Below are positions 40,401 to 45,660 of a DNA stretch of 64,000 nucleotides, piece after piece. Below the pieces are notes generated by a model that was not told the DNA's origin, did no database searches, and worked only from the letters and a program-made list of their open reading frames with translations. This stretch comes from Bemisia tabaci (taxonomy: Eukaryota > Arthropoda > Insecta > Hemiptera > Aleyrodidae): positions 45,005,864 through 45,069,863 of the forward strand of contig NC_092800.1 of NCBI RefSeq assembly GCF_918797505.1, written 5' to 3'. Numbering within the stretch: position 1 is the first letter of the stretch; each line of letters opens with the position of its first letter. The translations under genes and the position numbers were made by a program.

Positions 40401-41539
40401 ACTTTGAGGTTTTAAAAGTGGTCCTACTGGTTTTCTCGTGAAATTTTCTTCCAGAAGCATGCCTCAAAATTTGAAATTTGACATATTGAACATCAAAATT
40501 TGCAGCTTTAGTCAAAAATTTTATGTCCGACCTCTCTGATTGACTTGATCCACTGTGCGTCGTTTCAAGTAGGCTCGACAATCAATCAAAGGAATTGAAG
40601 ATCCTTGTACAGAAATGAACGTAGGATTTGGACTTAGATTTTAGATTTGATTGATCTTGCGGTGAATAAAATGTGGGCAATTTTTATCAAGATAACACAT
40701 CTTATTAAGTCCCTTGGTGCGTGCTCGATTCAGCTGCACTTAAAAGACAATACCATTTGACTCTAATTGATTTTCACCTTCACCGTGTTCAGAAAACAAG
40801 TCTAGAATGGTTAATTATTGCAACTCGGTTTAAAAATAGGTTTTATCAGTGTTATGATTGACGTAAATTACAATTTTTTTACTGTTACCAATCATTAGTA
40901 TTGCTCCCATAACATCGAGAATTGTATAAAATATCAAGTATAAATCGTATCTTTATGAATTATAATTCTGCCGTGGTAAGGAAGAACGTCGTATGAACAT
41001 TCGAGAGTTGCCAAATGTCTCTTTATAAAACATGCATTATCGACGACATTCACGCATATTTTTCCATGAAATTTTCGGACATTTTAGATGAAATTGCTTA
41101 AAAAATAGCCTGAAATTGTGGAGAAAAATATTCAACATTTTCCCAATAAATTTGGTTTTTTATCGAAGGAGACTTGACAACGTCCGAAGGCTCATACGAC
41201 GCTTTTCTTTGGCACGGCAGAATTCCAATGCGAAGTACTTATCGGACATTTCTACTAATCAAAATGAAAAATTTTCTTCGTTTTGCTCTGAAGCTTGGAG
41301 TGCCGTGCTTCCTTCATGAACAGAGGAAGAGTATGGGTAAATTTACAAAAAATGTTCCATTGAATTTCAAAGTTCCAAAATAAATTTCCAGAAAAGTTCA
41401 AATCAATTACTTTTTTTGACATAATAGACATAATTAAAACTATAAAAAATGTTAAAATATTTGATTAAAGGAACTCACTTATTGATGAGATAGCGAGAGA
41501 AAGAAGAGGAAAAATCCATCTCACGTCCGGTGGAACCAT
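9894..41539 (-). CDS. Secreted GH18-like pseudoenzyme with three chitin-binding domains and long repeat tail (whole gene, 14 coding exons)
   Basis: The gene is spliced from 14 exons (listed separately); every junction is GT-AG and all codon phases agree, giving about 2,490 residues. In order it encodes a signal peptide (residues 1-21), a GH18 fold (about 27-430), ChtBD2 number 1 (C505-C565), ChtBD2 number 2 (C581-C640), a Gly/Tyr/Ser/His-rich repeat region (about 690-1110), a Pro/Val/Tyr-rich repeat region (about 1110-2350) and a C-terminal ChtBD2. The GH18 consensus DGxDxDWE is replaced by D116-G-V-E-L-N-I-N123, so the catalytic acid is absent and hydrolysis is not expected. Many N-x-S/T sites fit secretion. 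By inference it is a chitin-binding structural protein of cuticle, trachea or another matrix. The order GH18, CBD, long low-complexity tail, CBD recalls group VI insect chitinases (Cht6-like), but those keep the catalytic motif, so I do not assign that name. Two small frame disruptions lie in the last exon. The 5' UTR and promoter are not identified. Confidence 0.9.
9918..10088 (-). other. C-terminal ChtBD2 (CBM14) domain
   Basis: The segment from VECKRAG to GPAC has six cysteines: ECK, KYCNKFYSC, VMSCP, GACNWP and GPAC. The HPKYCNKFYSCDW core matches the chitin-binding peritrophin pattern. It is separated from the first two ChtBD2 domains by about 1,700 residues of repeats, so the protein has chitin-binding ends around a long tail. 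Confidence 0.93.
11990..12690 (-). repeat. Coding tandem repeat, 33-residue (99-bp) YKQP units
   Basis: Seven copies of a unit close to TPAPEVVHYQSVTPSPPPV followed by R(Y/F)-x-YKQPV and APVVPV. One unit is shortened and the last reads PAPEIIHYES. Each unit has several Tyr, suitable for di-tyrosine or catechol cross-linking (inference). The near-identity of the units suggests recent expansion or gene conversion. Confidence 0.93.
13570..13830 (-). repeat. Coding tandem repeat, 15-residue STPAPPVAHYSPVV units
   Basis: At least five adjacent copies of STPAPPVAHYSPVV with a variable V, S or YS spacer. The reading frame of most of these copies differs by one from that of the flanking coding sequence, because of apparent small deletions at about 14025 and 13598. 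Confidence 0.88.
14160..14935 (-). repeat. Coding repeats rich in His-Asp: YVHDNSG, GYVHDDK, YVHQEGKYGNGGQ
   Basis: Three clusters (about 14780-14930, 14515-14600, 14165-14230) contain five HDNSG motifs plus HDDKG, HNDKG and HDENR variants. Three or four 13-residue units like YVHQEGKYGNGGQ lie between 14680 and 14800. The regular His/Asp/Tyr pattern is unlike common RR-type cuticular proteins and could bind metal or take part in quinone cross-linking; both are inferences. Confidence 0.85.
15401..15759. mobile_element. MITE in intron 13 with CCCAAGTAGCA ends
   Basis: About 359 bp between perfect inverted ends CCCAAGTAGCA and TGCTACTTGGG. The interior repeats GTTGCAAC and GTTGAAAC motifs many times. 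It sits 97 bp upstream of the acceptor of exon 14. Confidence 0.8.
16100..16237 (-). CDS. Exon 13: Gly/Tyr-rich linker
   Basis: Residues 641-687. QSGYAGARLTVGDLYEGRLR is followed by a Tyr/Ser/Gly-rich stretch ending GGNAGVVLG. There are no cysteines. It bridges the second chitin-binding domain to the repeat tail. The acceptor follows CTTTCATAG and the donor is GTAAGAG; both junctions are phase 1, as for exons 12 and 14. Confidence 0.9.
16238..17223. other. Intron 12, no repeat recognised
   Basis: AT-rich intron. A 64-residue plus-strand frame at 16591 shows nothing recognisable. Confidence 0.6.
17224..17445 (-). CDS. Exon 12: complete ChtBD2 number 2
   Basis: Residues 567-641. It carries all six cysteines (C581, C594, C600, C618, C631, C640) in the CBM14 spacing, with chitin-facing aromatics in WFFACLD and the FRCPFGLVFNEAQLVCDWPW segment. 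The loop between cysteines 3 and 4 is a little longer than usual (HSRDGVTPLTAYEF). The acceptor is TTTTTTGCAG; the donor is GTAAGC in phase 1. Confidence 0.95.
17446..17830. other. Intron 11
   Basis: A 385-bp intron without recognisable repeats. Confidence 0.7.
17831..17973 (-). CDS. Exon 11: second half of ChtBD2 number 1
   Basis: Residues 519-567. FYRCVKFNQY gives cysteine 3 (C523) with the aromatic residues that stack on chitin. FEYDCPAGLAFDERYEVCVW gives cysteines 4 and 5 (C540, C553), and GGAC gives cysteine 6 (C565). This is a complete six-cysteine CBM14 pattern. The acceptor is TTTTTCCCTCAG; the donor is GTAAGC in phase 1. Confidence 0.95.
18768..19021. mobile_element. MITE family B, copy B1 (intron 10)
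   Basis: 254 bp. The left end TGGACCGCGTTTAGTAGAAA is inverted against the right end TTTCTGCTAAACGTAGTCCA, with subterminal CACATCAGC and GCAGATGTGG inverted as well. Copies occur at 37576 and 45661. Confidence 0.88.
19251..19389 (-). CDS. Exon 10: linker and first half of ChtBD2 number 1
   Basis: Residues 473-519. VVRVVDRAGDIHVVRR is a non-repetitive linker with dibasic pairs. FECSRQGYFTHPSGCNR then gives cysteines 1 and 2 of a peritrophin-type domain (C505, C517). The donor is GTTAGC in phase 2 and the acceptor follows GTCTTTCAG. Confidence 0.93.
19488..19632. mobile_element. MITE family C, copy C1 (intron 9)
   Basis: Exactly 145 bp. The ends AATTGGACTGCATTTTGCAA and TTGCAAAATGCAGTCCAATT are a perfect inversion extending about 40 bp. 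A second copy of equal length lies at 59507. Confidence 0.92.
20019..20200. mobile_element. Palindromic element with CACTGAAAAAAA end, family J copy J1
   Basis: Begins GCACTGAAAAAAAAAGTTACG. Contains GACATACCGTCCG, CCGGGCTCAGAGGCCGAAAG and a matching inverted half, ending at GCCCGTAAGTACGG. A close copy lies at 61563-61740. Confidence 0.8.
20297..20390. repeat. Left arm of a long-range inverted repeat in intron 9
   Basis: Sequence from CACGGAGAAAAAAACTTCGT through AGTTGAGGTCATATGGATCT is repeated, inverted and almost unchanged, at 21839-21927. About 65 nt appear identical. Confidence 0.9.
20391..20525. repeat. Palindrome of GAAGT/ACTTC motifs in intron 9
   Basis: The left AGCTGCCGAAGTTCGGGTCA and the right TGGCCCGAGCTTCGGCAGCT are inverted. 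Between them TCTGAAGTACT repeats. It sits between the arms of the larger inverted repeat. Confidence 0.8.
20941..21683. mobile_element. Foldback element with GCGCAATGCG centre, family F copy F2
   Basis: A 743-bp near-perfect foldback. The centre (21304-21382) reads GGCGCCTACAAACCTAACAG to a GCGCAATGC centre and back. The arms continue outwards through GCGCCTTCAATTACATTTGA, CCCCCTAACACCATG and AATTATGAGCATTTTTTT on both sides. It lies within intron 9 of the chitin-binding gene. Confidence 0.9.
21839..21927. repeat. Right arm of the long-range inverted repeat in intron 9
   Basis: Inverted partner of 20297-20390. It ends 92 nt from the donor end of exon 9. Confidence 0.9.
22019..22226 (-). CDS. 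Exon 9: last GH18 strand and linker
   Basis: Residues 404-473. LRELAGVAVMNIEAEDWSND matches GH18 strand 8, which in enzymes reads roughly GGxMVWSIDxDDF; the conserved Trp of the cleft floor is Asn here. A linker up to SPFAFA follows. The acceptor TTTTGTCTATAG and the donor GTAAAG (phase 1) join in frame to exon 10, which shows that the GH18-like and chitin-binding parts belong to one gene. The donor lies 92 nt from a long intronic inverted-repeat arm. Confidence 0.92.
22299..22790. mobile_element. Two tandem palindromic elements with TTCGGT cores (intron 8)
   Basis: Two similar copies (about 22299-22515 and 22520-22790). Each starts with a GAAAAAAAGTTCGGT-like or AAAAAAAGTTCGGT-like end and contains GTTCGGTTACGCG or GAACCTTCGGTTCG palindromes. 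The right end TTTTTTTTCAT echoes the CACTGAAAAAAA-type end. Confidence 0.75.
22791..23840. other. Intron 8 remainder, nothing recognised
   Basis: A short patch near 23075-23300 repeats ATGAAATGTTTCAC-like motifs. Otherwise no repeat or exon is supported. Confidence 0.5.
23841..23963 (-). CDS. Exon 8: GH18 alpha+beta segment before strand 8
   Basis: Residues 363-403, exactly 41 codons. APYAYNNATWVAFDD matches a hallmark of insect GH18 proteins, where the segment reads close to PYAYKGNQWVGYDD. This is the strongest single indication that the degenerate barrel derives from a chitinase. The acceptor is CTGTTTCAG; the donor is GTAAGAT. Confidence 0.92.
24205..24400. repeat. Long hairpin in intron 7
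   Basis: AACAATTAAATTGTTTAAA through GTAGATTTTAC and AATGCTAAT is answered by ATTAGCATT, GTAAAATCTAC and TTTAAACAATTTAATTGTT. Its overlapping frames on both strands are hairpin artefacts, not genes. Confidence 0.85.
24685..24843 (-). CDS. Exon 7: GH18 strand 7 region
   Basis: Residues 310-362. DSLIDLVTGLGASQNKIVIA (310-329) fits the helix preceding strand 7 and the strand itself, where active enzymes read a Gly-Ala-pr-x-K-l-x-l-G-x-P pattern. VPSTATKFTL follows. It contains N-x-T sites. The donor is GTAAGT; both junctions are phase 0. Confidence 0.88.
24844..25815. other. Intron 6 with A35 run
   Basis: A homopolymer run of about 35 A lies at 25406-25440. Nothing else recognised. Confidence 0.6.
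25816..25924 (-). CDS. Exon 6: GH18 strand 6
   Basis: Residues 273-309. YVDYFVLNTHNISD aligns with the GH18 strand-6 motif that usually reads MTYDLH. The Met, Tyr and Asp of that motif, which line the substrate cleft, are Leu, Thr and His here. The acceptor is TCTTTGCAG; the donor is GTAAGT in phase 0. Confidence 0.9.
25925..27067. other. Intron 5, nothing recognised
   Basis: AT-rich, no repeat or exon supported. The plus-strand frame at 25822-26184 overlaps exon 6 in antisense and is a shadow. Confidence 0.5.
27068..27277 (-). CDS. Exon 5: acidic linker, then GH18 strand 5
   Basis: Residues 203-273. The first 45 residues are dominated by Asp, Glu, Ser and Asn (for example SSDHEDEYYDDNE). 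SFTILVRLPSRPQTLAKRYDL then resumes the barrel at the position of strand 5. The acceptor TTTGATTCCAG and the donor GTACGT (phase 2) fit both neighbours. The acidic stretch is disordered-looking and unlike catalytic GH18 enzymes. Confidence 0.9.
27434..27669. mobile_element. MITE family E, copy E3 (intron 4)
   Basis: Degenerate copy. Its right end CTATCCACTGTGC and interior AAAACCAGTGGAACC match copies at 40324 and 46909. Confidence 0.75.
27670..28927. other. Intron 4 remainder, nothing recognised
   Basis: No further exon or repeat supported. Two overlapping frames near 28499-28778 run on opposite strands and show nothing recognisable. Confidence 0.45.
28928..29118 (-). CDS. Exon 4: start of acidic insertion in the GH18 barrel
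   Basis: Residues 140-203. KLIDEF (140-145) completes the helix after strand 4. A charged insertion then begins with two 17-residue tandem repeats, VKRNFDVTKQQTDDATT and VKRNYDVIEHQTDDVTT, followed by a Lys/Asp-rich stretch. The acceptor follows TTTTTTTACAG; the donor is GTAAAT in phase 2. Each repeat begins with a Lys-Arg pair that could be a proprotein-convertase site (inference). Confidence 0.88.
28978..29079 (-). repeat. Coding 51-bp tandem duplication in the GH18 insertion
   Basis: Two adjacent 51-bp units encode VKRNFDVTKQQTDDATT and VKRNYDVIEHQTDDVTT (residues 153-186). They differ at 5 of 17 residues, so the duplication is not very recent. Confidence 0.9.
29199..29805. mobile_element. 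Family G element, copy G1, with tandem GCGCAATGCGTGAAG units (intron 3)
   Basis: Begins CAGGGCCAGATTTACC, close to ends of hAT-type insect elements (weak). Between 29340 and 29545 three tandem units carry GGCGCAATGCGTGAAGTATT and CTTGTAGGCGC. The right part (29650-29770) matches 39120-39230 in inverted orientation. No transposase frame. Confidence 0.7.
29806..29978. mobile_element. Short MITE with GAGTCCACCTCTACATCAAG ends (intron 3)
   Basis: 173 bp. The left GAGTCCACCTCTACATCAAG and right CTTGATGTAGACGTGGACTC arms run inward through CAAACTCTC and TGCAAA. It appears inserted at the edge of element G1. Confidence 0.88.
30157..30220. mobile_element. MITE family A, right-end fragment A9 (intron 3)
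   Basis: TTTTATCAGAGGAAATTTGG, CAACATCCGAATGTTCACAC and the end TTCTTAGCACGAC match the right half of family A. No left half is recognisable. Confidence 0.75.
30221..31204. other. Intron 3 segment, nothing recognised
   Basis: Contains a run of 15 G at 30785-30799. Open frames here are short and without support. Confidence 0.4.
31205..31428. mobile_element. Partial family D copy, D3
   Basis: GACGTTGCAGACCTCCTGGC, AACTACTCAACG, CTTCTCTGTGCAAAGA and TTGTTCTCCTTTAAT occur in the same order as in D1, immediately downstream. It lacks the typical ends. Confidence 0.65.
31429..31687. mobile_element. MITE family D, copy D1 (intron 3)
   Basis: 259 bp. CGACGGTGTAAGTCGACAAT opposite ATTGCCGACTTACACCGTCG, with inner CACATAGCTCGGTTTGCG opposite CGCAAACGAGTTATGTG. 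A second full copy lies at 38530. Confidence 0.9.
31688..32384. other. Intron 3 segment, nothing firm
   Basis: A GAAATGAAGGAATGCCAACT stretch near 32093 loosely resembles 33975, perhaps an old dispersed repeat. No exon. Confidence 0.35.
32385..32648. mobile_element. MITE-like inverted-repeat element (intron 3)
   Basis: The left GCTGATTTTTAAAGTTGATA and CAAAGCGATAGACAAAGA are answered by TCTTTGTCTATAGCTTCGTC and CAATTTCAACAATCAGC on the right. Imperfect arms of about 60 bp, no coding capacity. Confidence 0.75.
32807..32880. mobile_element. Family H fragment, copy H3
   Basis: TTTGGACGTATTTCCGTCAT and GAACTATGTGCATTAAGACA match the arms of H2 at 61106. Only about half of the element is recognisable. 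Confidence 0.65.
32930..33300. other. GC- and CpG-rich island in intron 3
   Basis: A sharply GC-rich block with many CG dinucleotides in an otherwise AT-rich intron. Open frames exist on both strands but none resembles a known protein. It could be a promoter or 5' non-coding exon of another transcript, or a repeat. Confidence 0.3.
33413..33640. mobile_element. Family H element, copy H1 (intron 3)
   Basis: Ends AATTGGACGTATTTCTGTCA and TGATAAAAATACGTCCAATT are inverted. Inner CAAACGGACCTAAGCGCC pairs with GGCGCTTAGGTCCGTTTG at 33539-33556. Confidence 0.85.
33641..34369. other. Intron 3 segment with probable old repeat
   Basis: Contains repeated GCCGGGC motifs (34140-34300) and a 138-residue minus frame (33797-34213) with a low-complexity Pro/Trp-rich end. 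I see no family match and regard it as repeat-derived. Confidence 0.35.
34370..34690. mobile_element. Family F element, copy F3 (intron 3)
   Basis: The palindrome at 34561-34639 has arms ACAAACCTAACAGGGATACT around an ATTGCGCAATGCG centre. The preceding 34375-34560 is the inverted copy of 3220-3420. Confidence 0.8.
34691..35751. other. Intron 3 segment with a GC-rich patch
   Basis: A GC-rich patch (about 35005-35240) with open frames on both strands but no recognisable protein. The rest is AT-rich with nothing recognised. Confidence 0.35.
35752..35851. mobile_element. Short pogo/Tc1-like MITE (intron 3)
   Basis: About 100 bp between CAGTGAAAGCTCACCAAGTC and GACTTAGCGAGCTTTTACT, flanked by TA on both sides. 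The CAGTGAAAGCTC-type end and TA target are typical of pogo-like Tc1/mariner relatives (established pattern; assignment is inference). It lies 145 bp beyond the exon 3 donor. Confidence 0.7.
35997..36214 (-). CDS. Exon 3: GH18 strands 3-4 with degenerate catalytic motif
   Basis: Residues 67-139. KNPDLKLIASISG (78-90) matches the GH18 strand-3 region that normally reads LLSIGG. VDGVELNINWNN (115-126) sits where active enzymes have FDGLDLDWEYP: the first Asp and Gly are kept, but the second Asp is Glu, the third is Asn and the catalytic Glu is Asn. The acceptor TTTACTTTTAG before GGTTC was chosen over weaker AGs nearby because it has a pyrimidine tract and the right phase. The donor is GTTAGT in phase 0. 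Confidence 0.92.
36215..36938. other. Intron 2, nothing recognised
   Basis: AT-rich, no repeat or further exon supported. Confidence 0.6.
36939..37076 (-). CDS. Exon 2: first strand of the GH18 barrel
   Basis: Residues 21-67. RLLLCYQET (31-39) followed by CSCTHLVHHFTDI (47-59) matches the GH18 beginning, where strand 1 carries a Cys-Tyr and is followed by a Cys-Thr-His motif before strand 2. The acceptor follows CTGTTTTCAG; the donor is GTAAGG in phase 1. The open frame continues past the donor into the intron, but that extension is not coding. Confidence 0.9.
37576..37830. mobile_element. MITE family B, copy B2 (intron 1)
   Basis: 255 bp, ends TGGACCGTGTTCAGCAGAAA and TTTCTGCTGAACGCGGTCCA, near-identical in length to B1. 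Confidence 0.9.
37831..38529. other. Intron 1 segment with a short inverted repeat
   Basis: Between about 38277 and 38480, GGCTAAAATACACAATT and AAACCGAGACGTTTCGACTC are answered by GAGTCGAAATGCCTCGGTTT and AATTGTATATTTTAGCC: another palindromic element with arms of about 60 bp. The rest is unremarkable. Confidence 0.6.
38530..38781. mobile_element. MITE family D, copy D2 (intron 1)
   Basis: 252 bp, CGACGGTGTAAGTCGGCATC opposite GATTGCTGACTTACACCGTCG-type end. The flanks AAAATT on both sides extend the inversion. Confidence 0.9.
38987..39500. mobile_element. Family G element, copy G2 (intron 1)
   Basis: Begins CAGGGCCGGATTAAGGGGGT. The section 39120-39300 is the reverse complement of 29560-29770 in G1. 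It carries two tandem TAGCGCCTACAAGACTGCA and GAATACTTCAC units (39335-39465) in the orientation opposite to G1. Confidence 0.78.
39501..40323. other. Intron 1 segment, nothing recognised
   Basis: Open frames near 39560-39808 overlap the edge of element G2 and show nothing recognisable. Confidence 0.4.
40324..40558. mobile_element. MITE family E, copy E1 (intron 1)
   Basis: 235 bp between GCACAGTGGATCGAGTCAAT and ATTGACTTGATCCACTGTGC. Inner GGTCGGACA and TGTCCGACC are also inverted. Confidence 0.9.
40976..41222. mobile_element. MITE family A, copy A4 (intron 1)
   Basis: Ends TTCTGCCGTGGTAAGGAAGA and TTTTCTTTGGCACGGCAGAA. It lies about 250 bp downstream of the exon 1 donor. Confidence 0.9.
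41479..41539 (-). CDS. Exon 1 (coding): start codon and signal peptide
   Basis: Encodes MVPPDVRWIFPLLSLAISSI plus the first base of codon 21. A short N-terminal stretch is followed by a hydrophobic core and small residues, a typical secretory signal; cleavage is likely near residues 19-22. The donor at 41478 is GTGAGT. The ATG directly follows a good acceptor (TTTTTGCTTCCAG), so an upstream non-coding exon probably splices right at the start codon. This ATG was chosen because the signal peptide begins here and leads in phase into exon 2. Confidence 0.8.
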
Positions 41540-43428
41540 CTGGAAGCAAAAACAAAAATCTTCGTGAATGAATATTAAACAAATGTACAAATGTTATTTT
41601 AAAATTTGAATGAGTTCAGAAATAACACACCAAAAATAATTATTTACTAATAACCTCAGTCATTGTATCGAACGCGATATATTTTATAATAAATGCGAGC
41701 TCTCGTATATGTTTGAAGATGTACCTGCGTAAGACTTTTTTTTTAAATGTAAGTGTGTGTAAAAGAAGATATCTTTCGCATGTTCTAAGATTGACACCCA
41801 ACTAAGTCTCATCAAAGAGCCATTTTGAATCAACTCATGTTAATTGACCTTACATTTCACTCACTGCAAAGAAACACAACCTATCTACGATCGGAATTTT
41901 TGTGGGCCAAATAGAGCACGAATTGGCGTGACCTTTTAAGCTGAAGAAGAATGTACTTATTAAGATAAGCCTCTGCCAAAAGGAGATCAGTCATGTACCT
42001 GCGACCTCTTCAGATCAGTCTCCAGAACTTTGGTGCCGTATCGACGATTAATTATTTAATTTTTCAATTTTCATCAATTGCTCAGGAGTCATTGAATTCC
42101 CAAATACTAAGTCCGCTCTAAAGACCTGAGTTAAAGATAATATTGGTACCTTCTTACATTTGTAAATAGAACCTCGAGGCAAGTCTAGAGCGAAAGTGTC
42201 CAAAAAATGAGATTCCGAACAAATATTGCTAAAATACTGGTTTCCAAAAATATTTGGCAAAAATTGAATTTATTACGCCATTGCAGCTTTTGGTTTCCAG
42301 AAATGCTCCTTGTGTGCAACCTGAATTAAAGTTGTAGGTATCCGCAAGCGGAAATTAACCGCTCAATGTGACTCGAAGCAATGTTTTGTGTTCAAATATT
42401 GCAGTTTCATATTTTGGGGTTTCCAAGGGGAGTTTTGGGTTAGTAAAAAGCCAAGTTATTCTTCAAAGCGTAATGGTCGCGTTCTTTAAAACCAATTCTC
42501 TTAAAAGAAAGCTCACTATTTCAGCAAACTTTCTTCGATATATCGATATCTCTTTACTCCCAACATACATTCATTTTGATCGATTTTGTAAACAACAAAA
42601 ACTACAAACAATGTAGTCACCCCCGCCCCTCTCTTCCTCTCTCCCTCTCTCCTTCTCACTTTCCCAATTTTTTATTCCTCCGTTTTCTTCCGTCTTCGTC
42701 TTTCCGAATAAAGTGCACCAGAAAAATTGAGAGCTTTGCATGAGTACACGTGCATGTGTTCAGTGGACCGGTTCAGGAGATAAGTTGAAACTTGAAAAAT
42801 TCTCCAAAGATATATGTTCCTCCACCTTATCATTATGATATTTTGACATGTCGCCTAATTGAAACTTGACAACAACAACTTTACAAGTCAATAAATCACC
42901 GATTGACCTCCCATCTGGTTCAAAATTGTAGAGGCCGAAGACAATAGGGTGACAAATATTCGCGTTGCAAAATATCGACCTCACTTCTATTCAGATTTGA
43001 TTTATGCGCGAAATTTGTTTGGGTCCACCTCGTCGAGATTTTTGCGATAGACTAAGAGACCGGCCACATTCGGCGAACCGCGCGAATCAGATAGCCGTAA
43101 CACGTCAGTCTTGCGAAACGCGGCGCGCGTCCAGGAAGGAAACGTCGAATAGAAAACTTATACGTACAGAGGAGAAGAGATTATGGCACAGATCCTTGTG
43201 CGAGGACTCTTTTGGGCTGGGTTTGACCCTGAAAGTCATGATCGGTCGGGTCATGCATCAGGTGTTAGAGCCTTCGTTTAGCCTGGACGTAAGAGGATCA
43301 TTTGTTTATAAATAATAACGCCCTGCGGCAAACATGGTGGATAGTCATTACGACTTTTTATACTTTTTAGTTTTTTCAGAGTAAAATCATTACTGAAGGC
43401 TCTCTGACTCCTCAATGAGGCGTTTGGA
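41540..43428. other. 5' flank or 5' UTR intron of the chitin-binding gene
   Basis: The start codon follows an acceptor, so a non-coding exon may lie upstream. A GC-richer patch at about 43018-43290 is a candidate but has no decisive promoter motif. A pyrimidine-rich CTCT tract occupies 42619-42665. No coding exon supported. Confidence 0.4.
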
Positions 43429-43698
43429 GGACAAGGCGCATAAGTGCAGTTTTCGAAAAAAAAATGGGATATTAGTGTTTTTACTGAATCTAGGTTGGAA
43501 ATAAATTGTGCAAAAAATTTGCTTGTAAAATTCAACCTTTAAGCATCAACATGTGAGTTTGAACTTTTTCCCGTCGTCAAAATCAAAAATCAATTATAGA
43601 AAATCCATTTTACAGAAATACTATTAGCTTCAAATAATTTAGAAATTTTAAACACGTTTTTCTCGAAGTAGCAAAAACTGCACTTATACGCCTTGTCC
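43429..43698. mobile_element. MITE with GGACAAGGCGCATAAGTGCA ends
   Basis: 270 bp. The left end GGACAAGGCGCATAAGTGCA and the right end TGCACTTATACGCCTTGTCC are inverted. No coding capacity. Confidence 0.88.
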
Positions 43699-45157
43699 AA
43701 TCTGGATAACATGTTTTGCATTTACTTGTCAATTCATGAAAATTGTAAAATTTGCATTGTATGATATCAAATGATATCATTTGAACCAGGTGTATGTAAG
43801 CTTCTTTGGAATCTTGGAATGACAAAGAGCTGCTAAAAACGTGAGCCTGATATTTTTTTAAGCATCAATTACCAAACCCGCACTGAATTCGGGCTGCATT
43901 TTACATGCTGTTGAGAGAGAATCAATTTTCTGACGATAGAGATTCTATTCTCTGGTTGATTTATAGAATATTCGAATCGTCGTCTCAATTTGGATTTTAC
44001 TCCTATCTAAGAATATTTTTTCTTCCTTTTTTTAACTGAGCATGTATAAATAAAAAGTATGCGGTTCATTAAAGCTAGACCTTCATGAACGAACATATTT
44101 TTATAGTAATCAATTCCAGAAGGTCTATCATCACTCGGAGCAGTCCAATTTTCTTTCATTACATTTCGGTTTCTTTTGTCAGATACTGCCTAATTGAGAG
44201 AATATTATTTTAGCACTAGCATTCATTGAGACGATTAAAAATACAAACTTAAGTATATCATGCGGCCCAAAATAAAACTGCAGGAATGCAAAGTTTTTTT
44301 TTTTTTTAAAAAAATACTTCATGACGTGCAAATGCCGGTATTTAATTTATGCGAGTTACTCTGGAAAATATGACAACGTTGAAGATCAATCAAAACTGGG
44401 TCATTTGTTTTGCTCCCCAGCCGCTATAAAAATATCAGTGGCCCTGGCGTCAGGTGAGAGAGGTGTGAGTATCGGGTCTGGAGACGGGCAGGGGGTCGCG
44501 AGGGCACCGCGACCCCCTGCCCCCCTCTCTTAGCATCGGTGTCTCACTCAAACGCACCCACACCTTATCGTCACCCAACAACTTGCCCCGCGATCCAACA
44601 CAAATAATCTGTGCACTATTGGAATAAATAGTGCATTATAAGTATTACTCAGCTGATAATCCTGCACGAAAAAAGTATGGTTTGAGGTACAGTGATATGA
44701 ATGTGATGGTAATCACCAACAAAGTGTATGGTAGAAAATACCGTAGCTCTAATCGCATTCACCAAAACTGTCCACCCACTACCAGATGTCTGGTGCTGGC
44801 TCCACACTCAATAATCAATTTTTGACTCTAATTATAATTTGTGGAACTTCTTGGCTTTGATTTCCCCACGAAATGGTGTGGACCCAGCACCATTTCTCCA
44901 TCTTGATACATACAGTATTCGGGCCACTTCTTAGTGTTTTTTTCTCACTTATGATGGAACTTACATTACTTGGAATTAGGACTAGAAACTCTGGCTTGTG
45001 CAACTACTCTAATATCCGGCGCCAAAATCAGATTTTACAAACAAATCGGGCAACATACGCACAGCGGTTCGTGTCGGCACGCTCTGGATCTGGACATGTG
45101 TGCAAAAACTAACGCCGGCTCTCGTGGTTGAAGGTGAGTGCGCCTCGCTATGCTGGT
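43699..45157. other. Intergenic with a GC-rich hairpin
   Basis: Around 44478-44527, GCAGGGGGTCGCG and CGCGACCCCCTGC form a stable hairpin with a 7-nt loop. No exon supported elsewhere. A G16 run follows at 45158-45173. Confidence 0.5.
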
Positions 45158-45660
45158 GGGGGGGGGGGGGGGGCTCTTTGACAGAGCGACCGCTACTCGA
45201 GCGGATCTAGAAGCGTGGGCGGCGCCTGCGCACTGCGCGTGCGCTTCGCGGCGCGGATGGAAATATCAGCGCCATCAAAGCTAGCAATTAATCAAATTAA
45301 TTAACCCTATCCTAATTGTATCCAGAGATCAAATTCGAAGTTTCCCGGGAAAATGAAGCACCGCGGGCGGGAGGCGATGAAGTCCCTGGAGGATCTTTAA
45401 AGTGTGGGACCTTACCTTATGGAAATAGATTTAGCTGGGAATTTCACGGAGAGTCCCCGGGAAGGGGAAAGTTCCTACTCAGATCCCTACAACGATAGTA
45501 AATATATTTGTCTTCTTGTGTAATGTTTCGTTAATACAGGAGGTGTAACACGAACCAACCCAAATATTCTTTTGACTTTGTTACAATTTGCGGTGACTTT
45601 AGCGCAGAAAACGATGGAGAAACCAGGACATCCCAGAGTCGAACGAAGGCTTGGGTTCTT

